Assembly (NCBI RefSeq): GCF_900129855.1
Contig: NZ_LT670819.1
Span: forward strand, 6,820,001-6,884,000
DNA length: 64,000 nucleotides
Direction of reading: 5' to 3'
Source of the DNA: Streptomyces sp. 3214.6
Lineage (GTDB): Bacteria > Actinomycetota > Actinomycetes > Streptomycetales > Streptomycetaceae
In this document: one piece after another, positions 1 through 8,149 of the stretch
Numbering within the stretch: the stretch's first letter is position 1
Layout: each line of letters opens with the position of its first letter
Made by a program: the position numbers and the translations under genes
Notes under the pieces: generated by a model
What the model saw: the letters and a program-made list of their open reading frames with translations, nothing else
Databases searched by the model: none
Told to the model about the DNA's origin: nothing

Positions 1-768
1 GACGCCGTCGCCGAGCACTACGACATGATCGTCTCCGTCCACGGCCTCAAGACCGACCTGCCCGGCGACGCCGCCATGGCCCGCGACCGCATCCGCGCCG
101 GGACCATGGGCGCCGAGGACGTGCTGCACGACCTGGGCGCGATCGGCATCACGTCGTCGGACGCGCAGGGAATGGGGCGGGCCGGCGAGACCGTCCGCCG
201 TACGTTCGCGATGGCCGGGAAGATGAAGGCCCAGTTCGGCGCGCCCGACGACCACGACAACGAGCGCGTCCTGCGCTACCTGGCCAAGCTGACGATCAAC
301 CCGGCCATCGCGCACGGCCTCGCCCACGAGGTGGGGTCGATCGAGGCCGGCAAGCTCGCCGACATCGTGCTGTGGCGGCCCGAGTACTTCGGCGCCAAGC
401 CGCAGCTGGTGCTCAAGGCCGGCTTCCCCGCGTACGGCGTGGTCGGCGACCCGGGCGCCGCCACCGACACCTGCGAACCCCTCGTCCTCGGCCCGCAGTT
501 CGGGGCCCACGGCACCACGCCCGCCGACATCTCGGTCGCCTTCGTCGCCCAGGCGGCCCTCGACCAGGCCAACGACTCGATGCCGACCCGGCGCCGCAGG
601 GTCGCCGTACGGGGCACGCGCGGCATGGGGCCGGCCGACCTGCGCCTCAACTCCCGTACCGGAGCGGTCGATGTGGACCAGCGCACGGGGCTGGTCACGC
701 TCGACGGAGAGCCGCTGCGCTCGGAACCTGCCGAGTCCGTCTCCCTCAACCGCCTGTATTTCCTTTGA
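1..768 (+). CDS. ureC: Urease alpha subunit, C-terminal part (5' end outside window)
   Basis: This is the nickel-dependent catalytic subunit that hydrolyses urea to ammonia and carbamate. The frame is open from base 1, so the N-terminus and the carbamylated-lysine region lie outside. Visible are the mobile flap (around MIVSVHGL), the TSSDAQGMGR segment with the metal-ligand Asp, and the conserved KLTINPAIAHGL and LADIVLW segments. In the flap the usual Cys of the VCHHL motif is Val, while the adjacent catalytic-base His is kept. The C-terminus (SVSLNRLYFL) is normal. An agmatine deiminase gene follows 25 bp downstream on the same strand, which suggests a nitrogen-salvage operon. Confidence 0.95.
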   Translation, partial: DAVAEHYDMIVSVHGLKTDLPGDAAMARDRIRAGTMGAEDVLHDLGAIGITSSDAQGMGRAGETVRRTFAMAGKMKAQFGAPDDHDNERVLRYLAKLTINPAIAHGLAHEVGSIEAGKLADIVLWRPEYFGAKPQLVLKAGFPAYGVVGDPGAATDTCEPLVLGPQFGAHGTTPADISVAFVAQAALDQANDSMPTRRRRVAVRGTRGMGPADLRLNSRTGAVDVDQRTGLVTLDGEPLRSEPAESVSLNRLYFL

Positions 769-793
769 ATGTCACAGCCTGTGAGGATCACTC

Positions 794-1843
794 ATGTCTG
801 CTGCCGCCGACGGCTTCCGCATGCCCGCCGAGTGGACCCCGCACGAGCGCACCTGGATGGCGTGGCCGGGCCCGAACCCGACCTTCGACGACCCCGAGGA
901 CCTTGCCGCCGCGCGCGTCGCCTGGGCCTCGGTCGCCCGCGCGGTGCGCCGCTTCGAGCCGGTGACCGTGGTGTGCGGCCCCGGACAGTCGGCCGAGGCG
1001 CGCGCTCTGCTCGGGCACGGCGTCGACACGGTCGAGCGGGACCTCGACGACGCCTGGATGCGCGACATCGGGCCCACGTTCCTCACCAACGACGTCGGCG
1101 AACTCGCCGCCGTGGACTGGACGTTCAACGGCTGGGGTGCCCAGCACTGGGCGCGCTGGGAGCACGACGCGAAGATCGCCGCGTACGTGGGCGGCCTCGC
1201 GGGCTCGGCGAAGACGTACACCTCGGACCTCGTCAACGAAGGCGGCGCCATCCACGTCGACGGCGAGGGCACGGTCCTGCTGACGGAGACGGTCCAGCTC
1301 GGGCCGGAACGCAACCCGCACTGGACCCGCGAGCAGGTGGAGGCCGAGATCCACGCCCACCTCGGCACCCGCAAGGCGATCTGGCTGCCGCGCGGCCTCA
1401 CCGGTGACTACCCTCCGTACGGCTTCGGCACCCTCGGCCATGTGGACATCGTCGCCGCGTTCGCCCGTCCCGGTGTGGTCGTGGCCCATGTGCAGCCGGA
1501 CCCGGCCCACCCCGACCACGAGGTGACACAGGAAGTCGTCGGTCTGCTGAAGGCGCAGACCGACGCGTGCGGCCGCCGCCTGGAGGTCGTGGAGGTGCCC
1601 GCCCCGACCGTCCTGGAGGCCGACGGCCACTGGGCCGACTACTCCTACATCAACCACTATCTCTGCAACGGCGGCGTCGTCCTGTGCGGCTTCGACGATC
1701 CCCGGGACGAGCTCGCGGCCGGCATCTTCCGCCGGCTGTTCCCGCGGCGCACGGTGACACTGGTGGACGCGCGGGCGATCTTCGCGGGCGGCGGCGGCAT
1801 CCACTGCGTCACGCAGCAGCAGCCCAGGGCCGTGGTCAGGTAG
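794..1843 (+). CDS. aguA: Agmatine deiminase
   Basis: This 349-residue member of the peptidyl-arginine-deiminase-like fold family should convert agmatine to N-carbamoylputrescine and ammonia. Family signatures run in order: MRDIGPTF (residues about 96-103), NEGGAIHVDG, TLGHVD, and the C-terminal GGGGIHC block with the predicted nucleophile Cys338 followed by VTQQQP. The length is normal. A GTGAGGATC ribosome-binding site precedes the ATG. The gene lies just behind ureC and ahead of a TetR regulator. Carbamoylputrescine breakdown and urease both release ammonia, so a shared nitrogen-scavenging role is a reasonable inference. Exact substrate preference cannot be read from sequence. Confidence 0.92.
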   Translation: MSAAADGFRMPAEWTPHERTWMAWPGPNPTFDDPEDLAAARVAWASVARAVRRFEPVTVVCGPGQSAEARALLGHGVDTVERDLDDAWMRDIGPTFLTNDVGELAAVDWTFNGWGAQHWARWEHDAKIAAYVGGLAGSAKTYTSDLVNEGGAIHVDGEGTVLLTETVQLGPERNPHWTREQVEAEIHAHLGTRKAIWLPRGLTGDYPPYGFGTLGHVDIVAAFARPGVVVAHVQPDPAHPDHEVTQEVVGLLKAQTDACGRRLEVVEVPAPTVLEADGHWADYSYINHYLCNGGVVLCGFDDPRDELAAGIFRRLFPRRTVTLVDARAIFAGGGGIHCVTQQQPRAVVR

Positions 1844-1956
1844 AACTTACGGGTGAATGTGCTGACCCGCGTCACCCGCGGAACACGGCTGATCCGGCCG
1901 CTGCGGCCGAAGCTCCTGTCCGAGACCGGCGGCTGCGGGGCGCCGGGGCGTGCGGC

Positions 1957-2568
1957 ATGACCGCCCCGGGAGCCCGCCGCCGCACCCCTGCTCCGCCCCG
2001 CGAGGACGTGCTCGCCGCCGCCATGGCCATGATCGCCGAGCGCGGTCTGGAGAAGCTCACCATGGCGGCGCTCGGCCGTGAGGTCGGGATGAGCAGCGGC
2101 CATCTCCTCTACTACTTCCGCTCCAAGGACGAACTACTGCTTCAGGCCCTGGAGTGGAGCGAGGGCCGGCTCGGCGCCGAGCGCGGCCGGCTGCTGACCC
2201 GCACCACGTCCGCCCGTGAGCGGCTTGACGCGTATGTCGACCTGTACGTGCCCGACGGCCACCGGGACCCGCACTGGACGCTGTGGCTGGAGGTCTGGAA
2301 CCGCTCGCAGAACGCCGACGACGCGGCCCGCGACCGCCAGGCCGCGATCGAGGGCGCCTGGCACCGCGACCTGGTGGCACTGCTGGCGGAGGGGGTGTCG
2401 AGGGGCGAGTTCCGGCCGGTCGACCCGGACCGTTTCGCCGCCCGGCTGCGGGCGCTGCTCGACGGGTTCTCCATCCATGTGGCGATCGGACTGCGGGGCA
2501 CGGACCGGGCGCAAGTCCGGCGCCATGTAGGGGAGTTCCTGGACGACAGCCTCCTCGCGGCCTCCTGA
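1957..2568 (+). CDS. TetR/AcrR-family transcriptional regulator
   Basis: A 203-residue regulator. The N-terminal helix-turn-helix covers roughly residues 14-60 (AMAMIAERGLEKLTMAALG, then MSSGHLLYYFRSKDELL), and a helical ligand-binding domain follows with the WTLWLEVWNRS segment typical of the BetI-like subgroup. The ATG at 1957 is chosen because it lies just ahead of the HTH. The frame stays open further upstream, but that part overlaps the agmatine deiminase gene. No strong ribosome-binding site is visible. The location behind ureC and the deiminase suggests local control of polyamine/urea catabolism, which is an inference. Confidence 0.85.
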   Translation: MTAPGARRRTPAPPREDVLAAAMAMIAERGLEKLTMAALGREVGMSSGHLLYYFRSKDELLLQALEWSEGRLGAERGRLLTRTTSARERLDAYVDLYVPDGHRDPHWTLWLEVWNRSQNADDAARDRQAAIEGAWHRDLVALLAEGVSRGEFRPVDPDRFAARLRALLDGFSIHVAIGLRGTDRAQVRRHVGEFLDDSLLAAS

Positions 2569-2635
2569 GTCCTGCAGCGCGTCGTGCGTCTGCCTCGTAG
2601 GAGCCGACGATTCGCTCGATTCCATCGTCATTACA

Positions 2636-2685
2636 CTTGAATCAAGCGTGTGGATCCGGCATTGTGCTCGAACAAGCGCAATGCC
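2636..2685. promoter_or_regulatory. Possible Lrp autoregulatory site
   Basis: A short AT-richer block sits just ahead of the Lrp-type gene. It contains the palindrome CTTGAATCAAG (2636-2646) and an imperfect dyad around TTGTGCTCGAACAAGCGCAA. Lrp/AsnC proteins usually bind such sites at their own promoters. The assignment rests on position and symmetry only. Confidence 0.3.
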
Positions 2686-2715
2686 TGCCGTTTACGCAGG
2701 AGAGAGAGGTGTCGG

Positions 2716-3156
2716 ATGGACGACATCGACCGGGCCATCCTGCGGGAGCTGCAGGTCGACGGCCGGATCCCTTACGCCGATCTGGGTCCGAAGGTGGGGC
2801 TGTCACCCTCGGCCGCGAGGCTCCGGCTGCAGCGGCTGATCGACACCAAGGCGGTCCAGGTCGTCGGAGTGACCGACCCGATGACCCTGGGCCAGCAGGC
2901 GATGGCCCTCCTGGCCCTGCGCATCGACGGCGATCCCCGGGCGGTCGCCGATGAACTGTCCCGGCACGACGAAGTCGTGTACACGGTCCTGACGGCCGGC
3001 GGCTTCGACCTGTTCGCCGAGGTGGTGTGCGCTCAGCCCCGGGATCTTCTGGACTTCATCAACGACGTCGTGCGGCCCGTCGACGGTGTCACGTCCGTGG
3101 AGAGCTTCCCCTACTTCGCGATTCACACCCACCGCTTCCTGTGGCACGTCGACTGA
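2716..3156 (+). CDS. Lrp/AsnC-family transcriptional regulator
   Basis: A 146-residue feast/famine regulator. The N-terminal winged HTH begins MDDIDRAILRELQVDGRIPY, and the C-terminal RAM effector domain ends in the SFPYFAIHTHRF region. A strong AGGAGAGAGAGG ribosome-binding site sets the ATG at 2716 and excludes an upstream ATG in the same frame. The gene is 51 bp ahead of the kinase/aminotransferase fusion on the same strand, so an amino-acid or amine ligand from that pathway is likely. The ligand itself is not known. Confidence 0.9.
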   Translation: MDDIDRAILRELQVDGRIPYADLGPKVGLSPSAARLRLQRLIDTKAVQVVGVTDPMTLGQQAMALLALRIDGDPRAVADELSRHDEVVYTVLTAGGFDLFAEVVCAQPRDLLDFINDVVRPVDGVTSVESFPYFAIHTHRFLWHVD

Positions 3157-3207
3157 GGCATCCGAGCGTCCGAGCCCTGTTCGCCCGCACCAGCCGAGGG
3201 AACCCGC

Positions 3208-6177
3208 ATGCTGCCCGACGAGTACCGCACGATCGACTTCTTCACCGAGGACGCCCTTCCCGTGCCCCGCATGGCGCCGGAAGAGGCTGAGCTCATCGCC
3301 GCCGAACACCTCGGCATCACCGCTCGCGCGCAGGCGCTGGGCAGCCAGCAGGACGCCAACTTCCTGCTGCGCGCCGACGACGGGACGCCCACGGCGATTC
3401 TGAAGATCGCCAACCCCGCCTTCGGTACGGTGGAGATCGAAGCCCAGGACGCGGCGGCCGACCTGATCGCCTCGGCCCGCCCGGAACTGCGCATCGCCAC
3501 GGTCCTGCGCCGCCCCGACGGCTCCGCGTGGCGCACGACGGTGGACACCGGGACCGGTCCGGCCGTCGCCCGCCTGCTGCGCCACCTGCCGGGCGGCACG
3601 CTCTCGGGATCACGGCACCTGTCGCCCGGCACCGTGGCGGGCATGGGCACGCTCGTCGGCAATGTCAGCACCGCCCTGCGCGACTTCCGGCACCCGGGCC
3701 TCGACCGCGTGCTCCAGTGGGACCCGCGGTACGCCGATCGCGTCGTCGCCAAGCTCGCCGGGCACATCGGCGAACCCGACCGGCGCACCGCCGTCCGGAC
3801 CGCGACGGCCGAGGCGTGGGCGCATGTCCACCAGCTCGCCGCCAGTCTGCCGGTGCAGGCCGTGCACCTGGACCTCACCGACGACAACCTGGTCCGCCGC
3901 CCCGACAGTCGTCCGCCGATGCCGGACGGGGTCATCGACTTCGGTGACGTGACCAGCAGTTGGGCGGTCGGCGAACTCGCCGTGTCGTTGTCCTCGATGC
4001 TCCATCACGACGGTGTCGAGCCCCACCACGTGCTGCCGGCCGTCCGCGCCTTCCACGCCGTTCGGCCGCTCTCCCCCGAGGAGGCTGACGCGGTGTGGCC
4101 GATCGTGGTCCTGCGCGCCGCCGTCCTGGTGGCCAGCGGGCGGCACCAGGTCGCCATCGACGAGGACAACGGCTACGCCACGGCCAACCTCGACCACGAA
4201 TGGCGCATATTCGAACAGGCCACCTGCCTGCCCCTGACGGTGATGACCCGCCTCATCAGGGAGGCGACCGGCATGGCCGACGTGCCTGCTCGGACGGCGC
4301 GGGCCGATGCCCCGGTACGTCCGCTCCTGCGGGACCTCGTCGCCGACGACATCACCCTCCTCGACCTGTCCACCGAAGCGGATTCCATGGACCAGGGAGC
4401 CTGGATGGACGCCGGCACGGAGGCCCGGCTCGTGACCTCCGCGCTCGCGGACGGAGCGCCCGCCGTCGCCACCCGCTACGCCCGGGCGCGACTCGCCGGG
4501 ACACCGGCGCTGTCGGCGGTGTCCGCCGCCACGGTGCCCACCGGAATCGACCTCTGGCTCGGCCGGGATGCCGTGCTCCAGGTTCCCGCCGCGGGGAAGG
4601 TCCTCGCCGCGGCGCCTGGCCACGTGGAACTCACGTACGGCACGCAGACGCTGTCGCTGTCCTTCCCCCGCGCGGTTGAGCCCCTGGTCACCACCGGTGC
4701 GACGGTGCGGGCGGGCGAGGACATCACCCACCTCGGCCCCGGCGCCTCGGTCCACGTCGCGCTGCGCGAGGCCGACGGCCCCGCCGCCCCGCACCTGGTC
4801 CGTCCCGAGTATGCCGCCGGCTGGCTCGCGCTCACCGCCGACCCCGCCCCGCTCCTCGGCCTCCCGGCCGACTCCGACCGCACCCGCGAGCGGGACCTCC
4901 TCGACCGGCGTGACGCCGTGTTCGCCCCCGTGCAGGAGCACTACTACGCCAACCCACCCCGTATCGAACGTGGTTGGCGCCACCATCTGCTGTCCACCGA
5001 CGCCCGGTCGTACCTCGACATCGTCAACAACGTCACCCCACTGGGCCACGCCCACCCCCGCGTCGAGCGGGCGGTCTCCCGGCAGTTGCGGCGCCTCAAC
5101 ACCAACTCGCGCTTCCACTACGCCTCCGTGGTGGAGTTCACGGAGCGCCTCGCCGCCCTCCTCCCCGACCCGCTGGACACGGTGTTCCTCGTCAACTCCG
5201 GTTCGGAAGCGGTCGATCTGGGTCTTCGCCTGGCCATCGGGGCCTCAGGCCGGCCCGACGTCGTCGCGCTGCGCGAGGCGTACCACGGCTGGACGTACGC
5301 CTCCGACGCGGTCTCCACCTCGCTCCAGGACAACCCGAACGCCCTGGCCACCCGCCCGAGCTGGGTGCACACCGTGGACTCGCCCAACTCCTACCGCGGC
5401 CGCCACCGCGGACCGGACGCCGTGCGCTACGCACCCGAGGCCGTCGCGGTGATCGACGAACTGGCCGCTGCCGGCCGCCCGGCGGGAGCGTTCATCGGCG
5501 AGACCTTCTACGGCAACGCCGGAGGAGTCGCCCTTCCCGACGGCTATCTCGCCCAGGTGTACACGGCGGTACGACGTCACGGCGGCCTGGCCGTCGCCGA
5601 CGAGGTCCAGGTCGGATACGGCCGCCTGGGGCACTGGTTCTGGGGCTTCGAGCAGCAGCAGGTCGTCCCCGACATCGTCTGTGTCGCCAAGGCCATGGGC
5701 AACGGACACCCCCTCGGCGCCGTCATCACGTCCAGGGCGGTCGCGGACCGGTACCGCGACCAGGGCTACTTCTTCTCCTCCACCGGCGGCAGCCCCGTCT
5801 CCAGCATCGTGGGCCTCACCGTCCTGGACACCCTGCGCGACGAGGACCTCCAGGGCAACGCGGCGCGCGTCGGCGGCCATCTGAAAAGCCGGCTCGAGGC
5901 ACTGGCCGACCGCTACGGCATCATCGGCGCCGTCCACGGCTCGGGCCTCTACCTCGGCCTCGAACTCGTCCGGGACCGCGCCGGCCTGGAACCCGCCACA
6001 GAGGAGACCGCCGAACTCTGCGACCGCATGCTCGACCTCGGAGTGATCGTCCAGCCCACCGGGGACCACCTCAACATCCTCAAGATCAAACCACCGCTGT
6101 GCATCGACACCACCGCGGCCGACTTCTTCACCGACATGCTCGACCTGGCCCTCACCCAACTCGGCCACTCCCGCTGA
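3208..6177 (+). CDS. Fused APH-type kinase / M23-like domain / class III aminotransferase-fold enzyme
   Basis: A 989-residue three-part protein. Residues about 20-340 form an aminoglycoside-phosphotransferase/hydroxylysine-kinase-like domain, with the catalytic HLDLTDDN (His220, Asp222, Asn227) and the metal-binding IDFGD (Asp244, Asp247). Residues about 430-530 resemble the M23/lysostaphin beta fold, without an obvious HxH metal site. Residues about 590-989 are a class III PLP enzyme, with the NSGSEAVDLGLRLA cofactor loop, VADEVQVGYG, and the PLP lysine Lys828 in AKAMGNGHPLGAV. Bacterial fusions of this kind are known relatives of hydroxylysine kinase plus ammoniophospholyase. A phosphorylate-then-eliminate reaction on a hydroxy-amine is therefore the favoured role. 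A GAGGGA ribosome-binding site precedes the ATG. Confidence 0.88.
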   Translation: MLPDEYRTIDFFTEDALPVPRMAPEEAELIAAEHLGITARAQALGSQQDANFLLRADDGTPTAILKIANPAFGTVEIEAQDAAADLIASARPELRIATVLRRPDGSAWRTTVDTGTGPAVARLLRHLPGGTLSGSRHLSPGTVAGMGTLVGNVSTALRDFRHPGLDRVLQWDPRYADRVVAKLAGHIGEPDRRTAVRTATAEAWAHVHQLAASLPVQAVHLDLTDDNLVRRPDSRPPMPDGVIDFGDVTSSWAVGELAVSLSSMLHHDGVEPHHVLPAVRAFHAVRPLSPEEADAVWPIVVLRAAVLVASGRHQVAIDEDNGYATANLDHEWRIFEQATCLPLTVMTRLIREATGMADVPARTARADAPVRPLLRDLVADDITLLDLSTEADSMDQGAWMDAGTEARLVTSALADGAPAVATRYARARLAGTPALSAVSAATVPTGIDLWLGRDAVLQVPAAGKVLAAAPGHVELTYGTQTLSLSFPRAVEPLVTTGATVRAGEDITHLGPGASVHVALREADGPAAPHLVRPEYAAGWLALTADPAPLLGLPADSDRTRERDLLDRRDAVFAPVQEHYYANPPRIERGWRHHLLSTDARSYLDIVNNVTPLGHAHPRVERAVSRQLRRLNTNSRFHYASVVEFTERLAALLPDPLDTVFLVNSGSEAVDLGLRLAIGASGRPDVVALREAYHGWTYASDAVSTSLQDNPNALATRPSWVHTVDSPNSYRGRHRGPDAVRYAPEAVAVIDELAAAGRPAGAFIGETFYGNAGGVALPDGYLAQVYTAVRRHGGLAVADEVQVGYGRLGHWFWGFEQQQVVPDIVCVAKAMGNGHPLGAVITSRAVADRYRDQGYFFSSTGGSPVSSIVGLTVLDTLRDEDLQGNAARVGGHLKSRLEALADRYGIIGAVHGSGLYLGLELVRDRAGLEPATEETAELCDRMLDLGVIVQPTGDHLNILKIKPPLCIDTTAADFFTDMLDLALTQLGHSR

Positions 6178-6478
6178 CGCCGCACATCCGCAGAGTTCGC
6201 CGCCCCCCAATCACGTCCAGCAGGGTGCGGGCGATCGGTCCGCGCAGCGTCAGCTCGTAACGGTTGCGGGTTCGCGTTCGTAGCGGGGGACCAGTCCGGG
6301 CCGGACGGGAACTCCGCGAGTGGTGCGACCGACTCCTAGGGCAAGTCAGTGCTGCTCGCGAGGGTCTGCGGTCGGCGCCGGCTTGACAGGAGACCGCGAG
6401 CAGGAGACGGGCCGTTGGGGCGCAGAACCTGCTCAGAGCGTGTCCGCGGACGCTTCACCAGCCAAGGAGACAAAGCCG
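6178..6478. other. Intergenic stretch, no clear gene
   Basis: About 300 bp separates the fusion gene from the DJ-1-like gene. I see a possible -35-like TTGACA near 6385 but no convincing -10. The minus strand between roughly 6190 and 6290 reads NRYELTLRGPIARTL in one frame, which may be the tail of a decayed gene, but there is no start and no supporting context. Confidence 0.4.
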
Positions 6479-7060
6479 ATGCCGCTACGGGTGCAGATCC
6501 TCATGTTCGACGGGGTGGAGGAGCAGGACGCCATCGGGCCGCGTGACGTGTTCGGGCACGCCGTGCACGCGGGCGGCGAGGTGGAGACGACGCTGGTGCG
6601 GCCGTCGGCTCCTGGTGAGGTGACGTGCTTCTTCGGCACCAGGGTCACGGTGCCGGCCGCGTGGGAGCCCACCGACACCGATCTTCTGATCGTGCCGGGC
6701 GGCGGCGACCAGCTGATCCACGATCAGGACGTCCTACGCGACCTGGTACGGGCGCAGGAGGCGGGAGTCGTCGTCGCCGGTGTCTGCACGGGAGTCATGG
6801 TGCTGTCCGCCGCAGGCTTGACCAAAGGCCGTCCGTGCACGACGCACCACCTGGCCAAGGCCGATCTGGCCGCCCAGGGCGGCAAGGTGATCGACGCCCG
6901 AGTCGTCGACGACGGGAATCTGGTGACCGCGGGCGGTGTCACCAGCGGAATCGATCTGGCGCTCTGGATGATCACCCGCGAGTGCGGAGCATCCGTCGCC
7001 CTCGGCGTCGAATCCATCATGGAGTACGAGCAGCGCGGCGCCGTCTGGCGCAGCTCCTGA
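6479..7060 (+). CDS. DJ-1/PfpI-family protein, isonitrile hydratase-like
   Basis: A 193-residue class I glutamine-amidotransferase-like protein. Key marks are FDGVEEQDAIGPRDVF near the N-terminus, IVPGGGD, the nucleophile elbow GVCTGVMVLSAAGL with Cys103, and TTHH behind it. The combination resembles isonitrile hydratases and the amidase domain of GlxA-type regulators, but no AraC domain is present. The ATG at 6479 is preceded by AAGGAG. A siderophore-type importer starts 48 bp downstream on the same strand. Whether the two share a transcript is open, but handling a metal-binding isonitrile or similar ligand would fit. Confidence 0.82.
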   Translation: MPLRVQILMFDGVEEQDAIGPRDVFGHAVHAGGEVETTLVRPSAPGEVTCFFGTRVTVPAAWEPTDTDLLIVPGGGDQLIHDQDVLRDLVRAQEAGVVVAGVCTGVMVLSAAGLTKGRPCTTHHLAKADLAAQGGKVIDARVVDDGNLVTAGGVTSGIDLALWMITRECGASVALGVESIMEYEQRGAVWRSS

Positions 7061-7108
7061 CCGCAGACGTTCAGCCCGGTGAACATCTTTCGCACGCAGG
7101 GAGCCCTG

Positions 7109-8149
7109 ATGCCGATGAACCGTCCGGTCACCACTGCCCTGGCCGCCGCCGCGGCCCTCTGTCTGCTCACAGCGGCATGCGGCGGTTCCTCCGACGACGA
7201 CACGACGAGCACGGAGACGACCGCAGCCTCGAAGACCGGCTACCCGGTGACCCTGGACAACTGCGGCCGGAGCGAGACCTTCGAGAAGGAGCCCAGCCGG
7301 GTCGTCGTCATGAACGGCGCCTCGGTCGCCGAGGTCTCCACGCTCCTCGCCCTCGGCCTCCAGGACAGGATCGTCGCCAACCAGCAGAGCTACGGCATGT
7401 CCGAGGTCCCCGGCCGGGCTGCCGCCGTCAAGGCCCTGCCCACCGGCGACATCAAGCTCAACGAGGCCTACGACATCCCCCGCGAGGCCATGCTCGGCCT
7501 GCGCCCCGACCTCGTCCTGTCCGTCACCACGTACGGCTTCGACGAGAAGAACGGCTTCGCCACCCGCGACCAGCTGAAGCAGGTGGGAGCAGGCAGCTAC
7601 GTCTCCCCGCAGGGCTGCGGCGACGACCCCTCCAGGATGACCGTCGCCGACAGCTACCAGCTGCTGCGCGACATGGGAAGGATCTTCAACGTCGGTGACC
7701 GGGCCGAGAAGCTGATCGCCGCCGCCGAGAAGAACATCGCGGCGGTCTCCGCGAAGGTCCGGGGGAAGAAGAAGCCGAACGTCATGGTGCTCTTCTCCAA
7801 CATGACCATGGGCGGCAACGACTTCAGCGCGGTCTTCGCCCAGGGCATCGTCAACGACATCCTCACCAAGGCCGGCGGCGCCAACGCCTTCGAGGACACC
7901 GCCAGGACCACCTTCGCCGACCTGAGCAAGGAGAAGGTGGCCGCCACCGACGTCGACGCCCTCGTCGTCATCGGCTACCACGACCCCGACCCGGCGGCAT
8001 ACGCCAAGAAACTGCTCAAGGAGTTCCCCCAGTGGCCGGCCGCCAAGAACAACACGTACGTGACGCTGTCGGACTCGATGTACCTCGGCCCGAGCAACGA
8101 CCTGGCCGTGGCGAGGATCGCGAAGATGCTGCACCCCGACGCGTTCTGA
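7109..8149 (+). CDS. Iron-siderophore-type ABC transporter substrate-binding lipoprotein
   Basis: A 346-residue periplasmic-binding-type protein of the FhuD/FepB (TroA-like) fold. The N-terminus is a lipoprotein signal with LTAAC, the Cys being the likely lipidation site. A low-complexity Ser/Thr/Asp linker follows, then the binding domain beginning near YPVTLDNCGRSETF. GCAGGGAG ahead of the ATG at 7109 supports this start over the GTG at 7079. The permease and ATPase genes follow immediately. The ligand (ferric siderophore, haem or cobalamin) cannot be told from sequence. Confidence 0.92.
   Translation: MPMNRPVTTALAAAAALCLLTAACGGSSDDDTTSTETTAASKTGYPVTLDNCGRSETFEKEPSRVVVMNGASVAEVSTLLALGLQDRIVANQQSYGMSEVPGRAAAVKALPTGDIKLNEAYDIPREAMLGLRPDLVLSVTTYGFDEKNGFATRDQLKQVGAGSYVSPQGCGDDPSRMTVADSYQLLRDMGRIFNVGDRAEKLIAAAEKNIAAVSAKVRGKKKPNVMVLFSNMTMGGNDFSAVFAQGIVNDILTKAGGANAFEDTARTTFADLSKEKVAATDVDALVVIGYHDPDPAAYAKKLLKEFPQWPAAKNNTYVTLSDSMYLGPSNDLAVARIAKMLHPDAF

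Noticed and set aside
6190..6290. Possible decayed gene on the minus strand (NRYELTLRGPIARTL)
   Set aside because: Too short, no start codon or ribosome-binding site, and the resemblance to a known family is weak.
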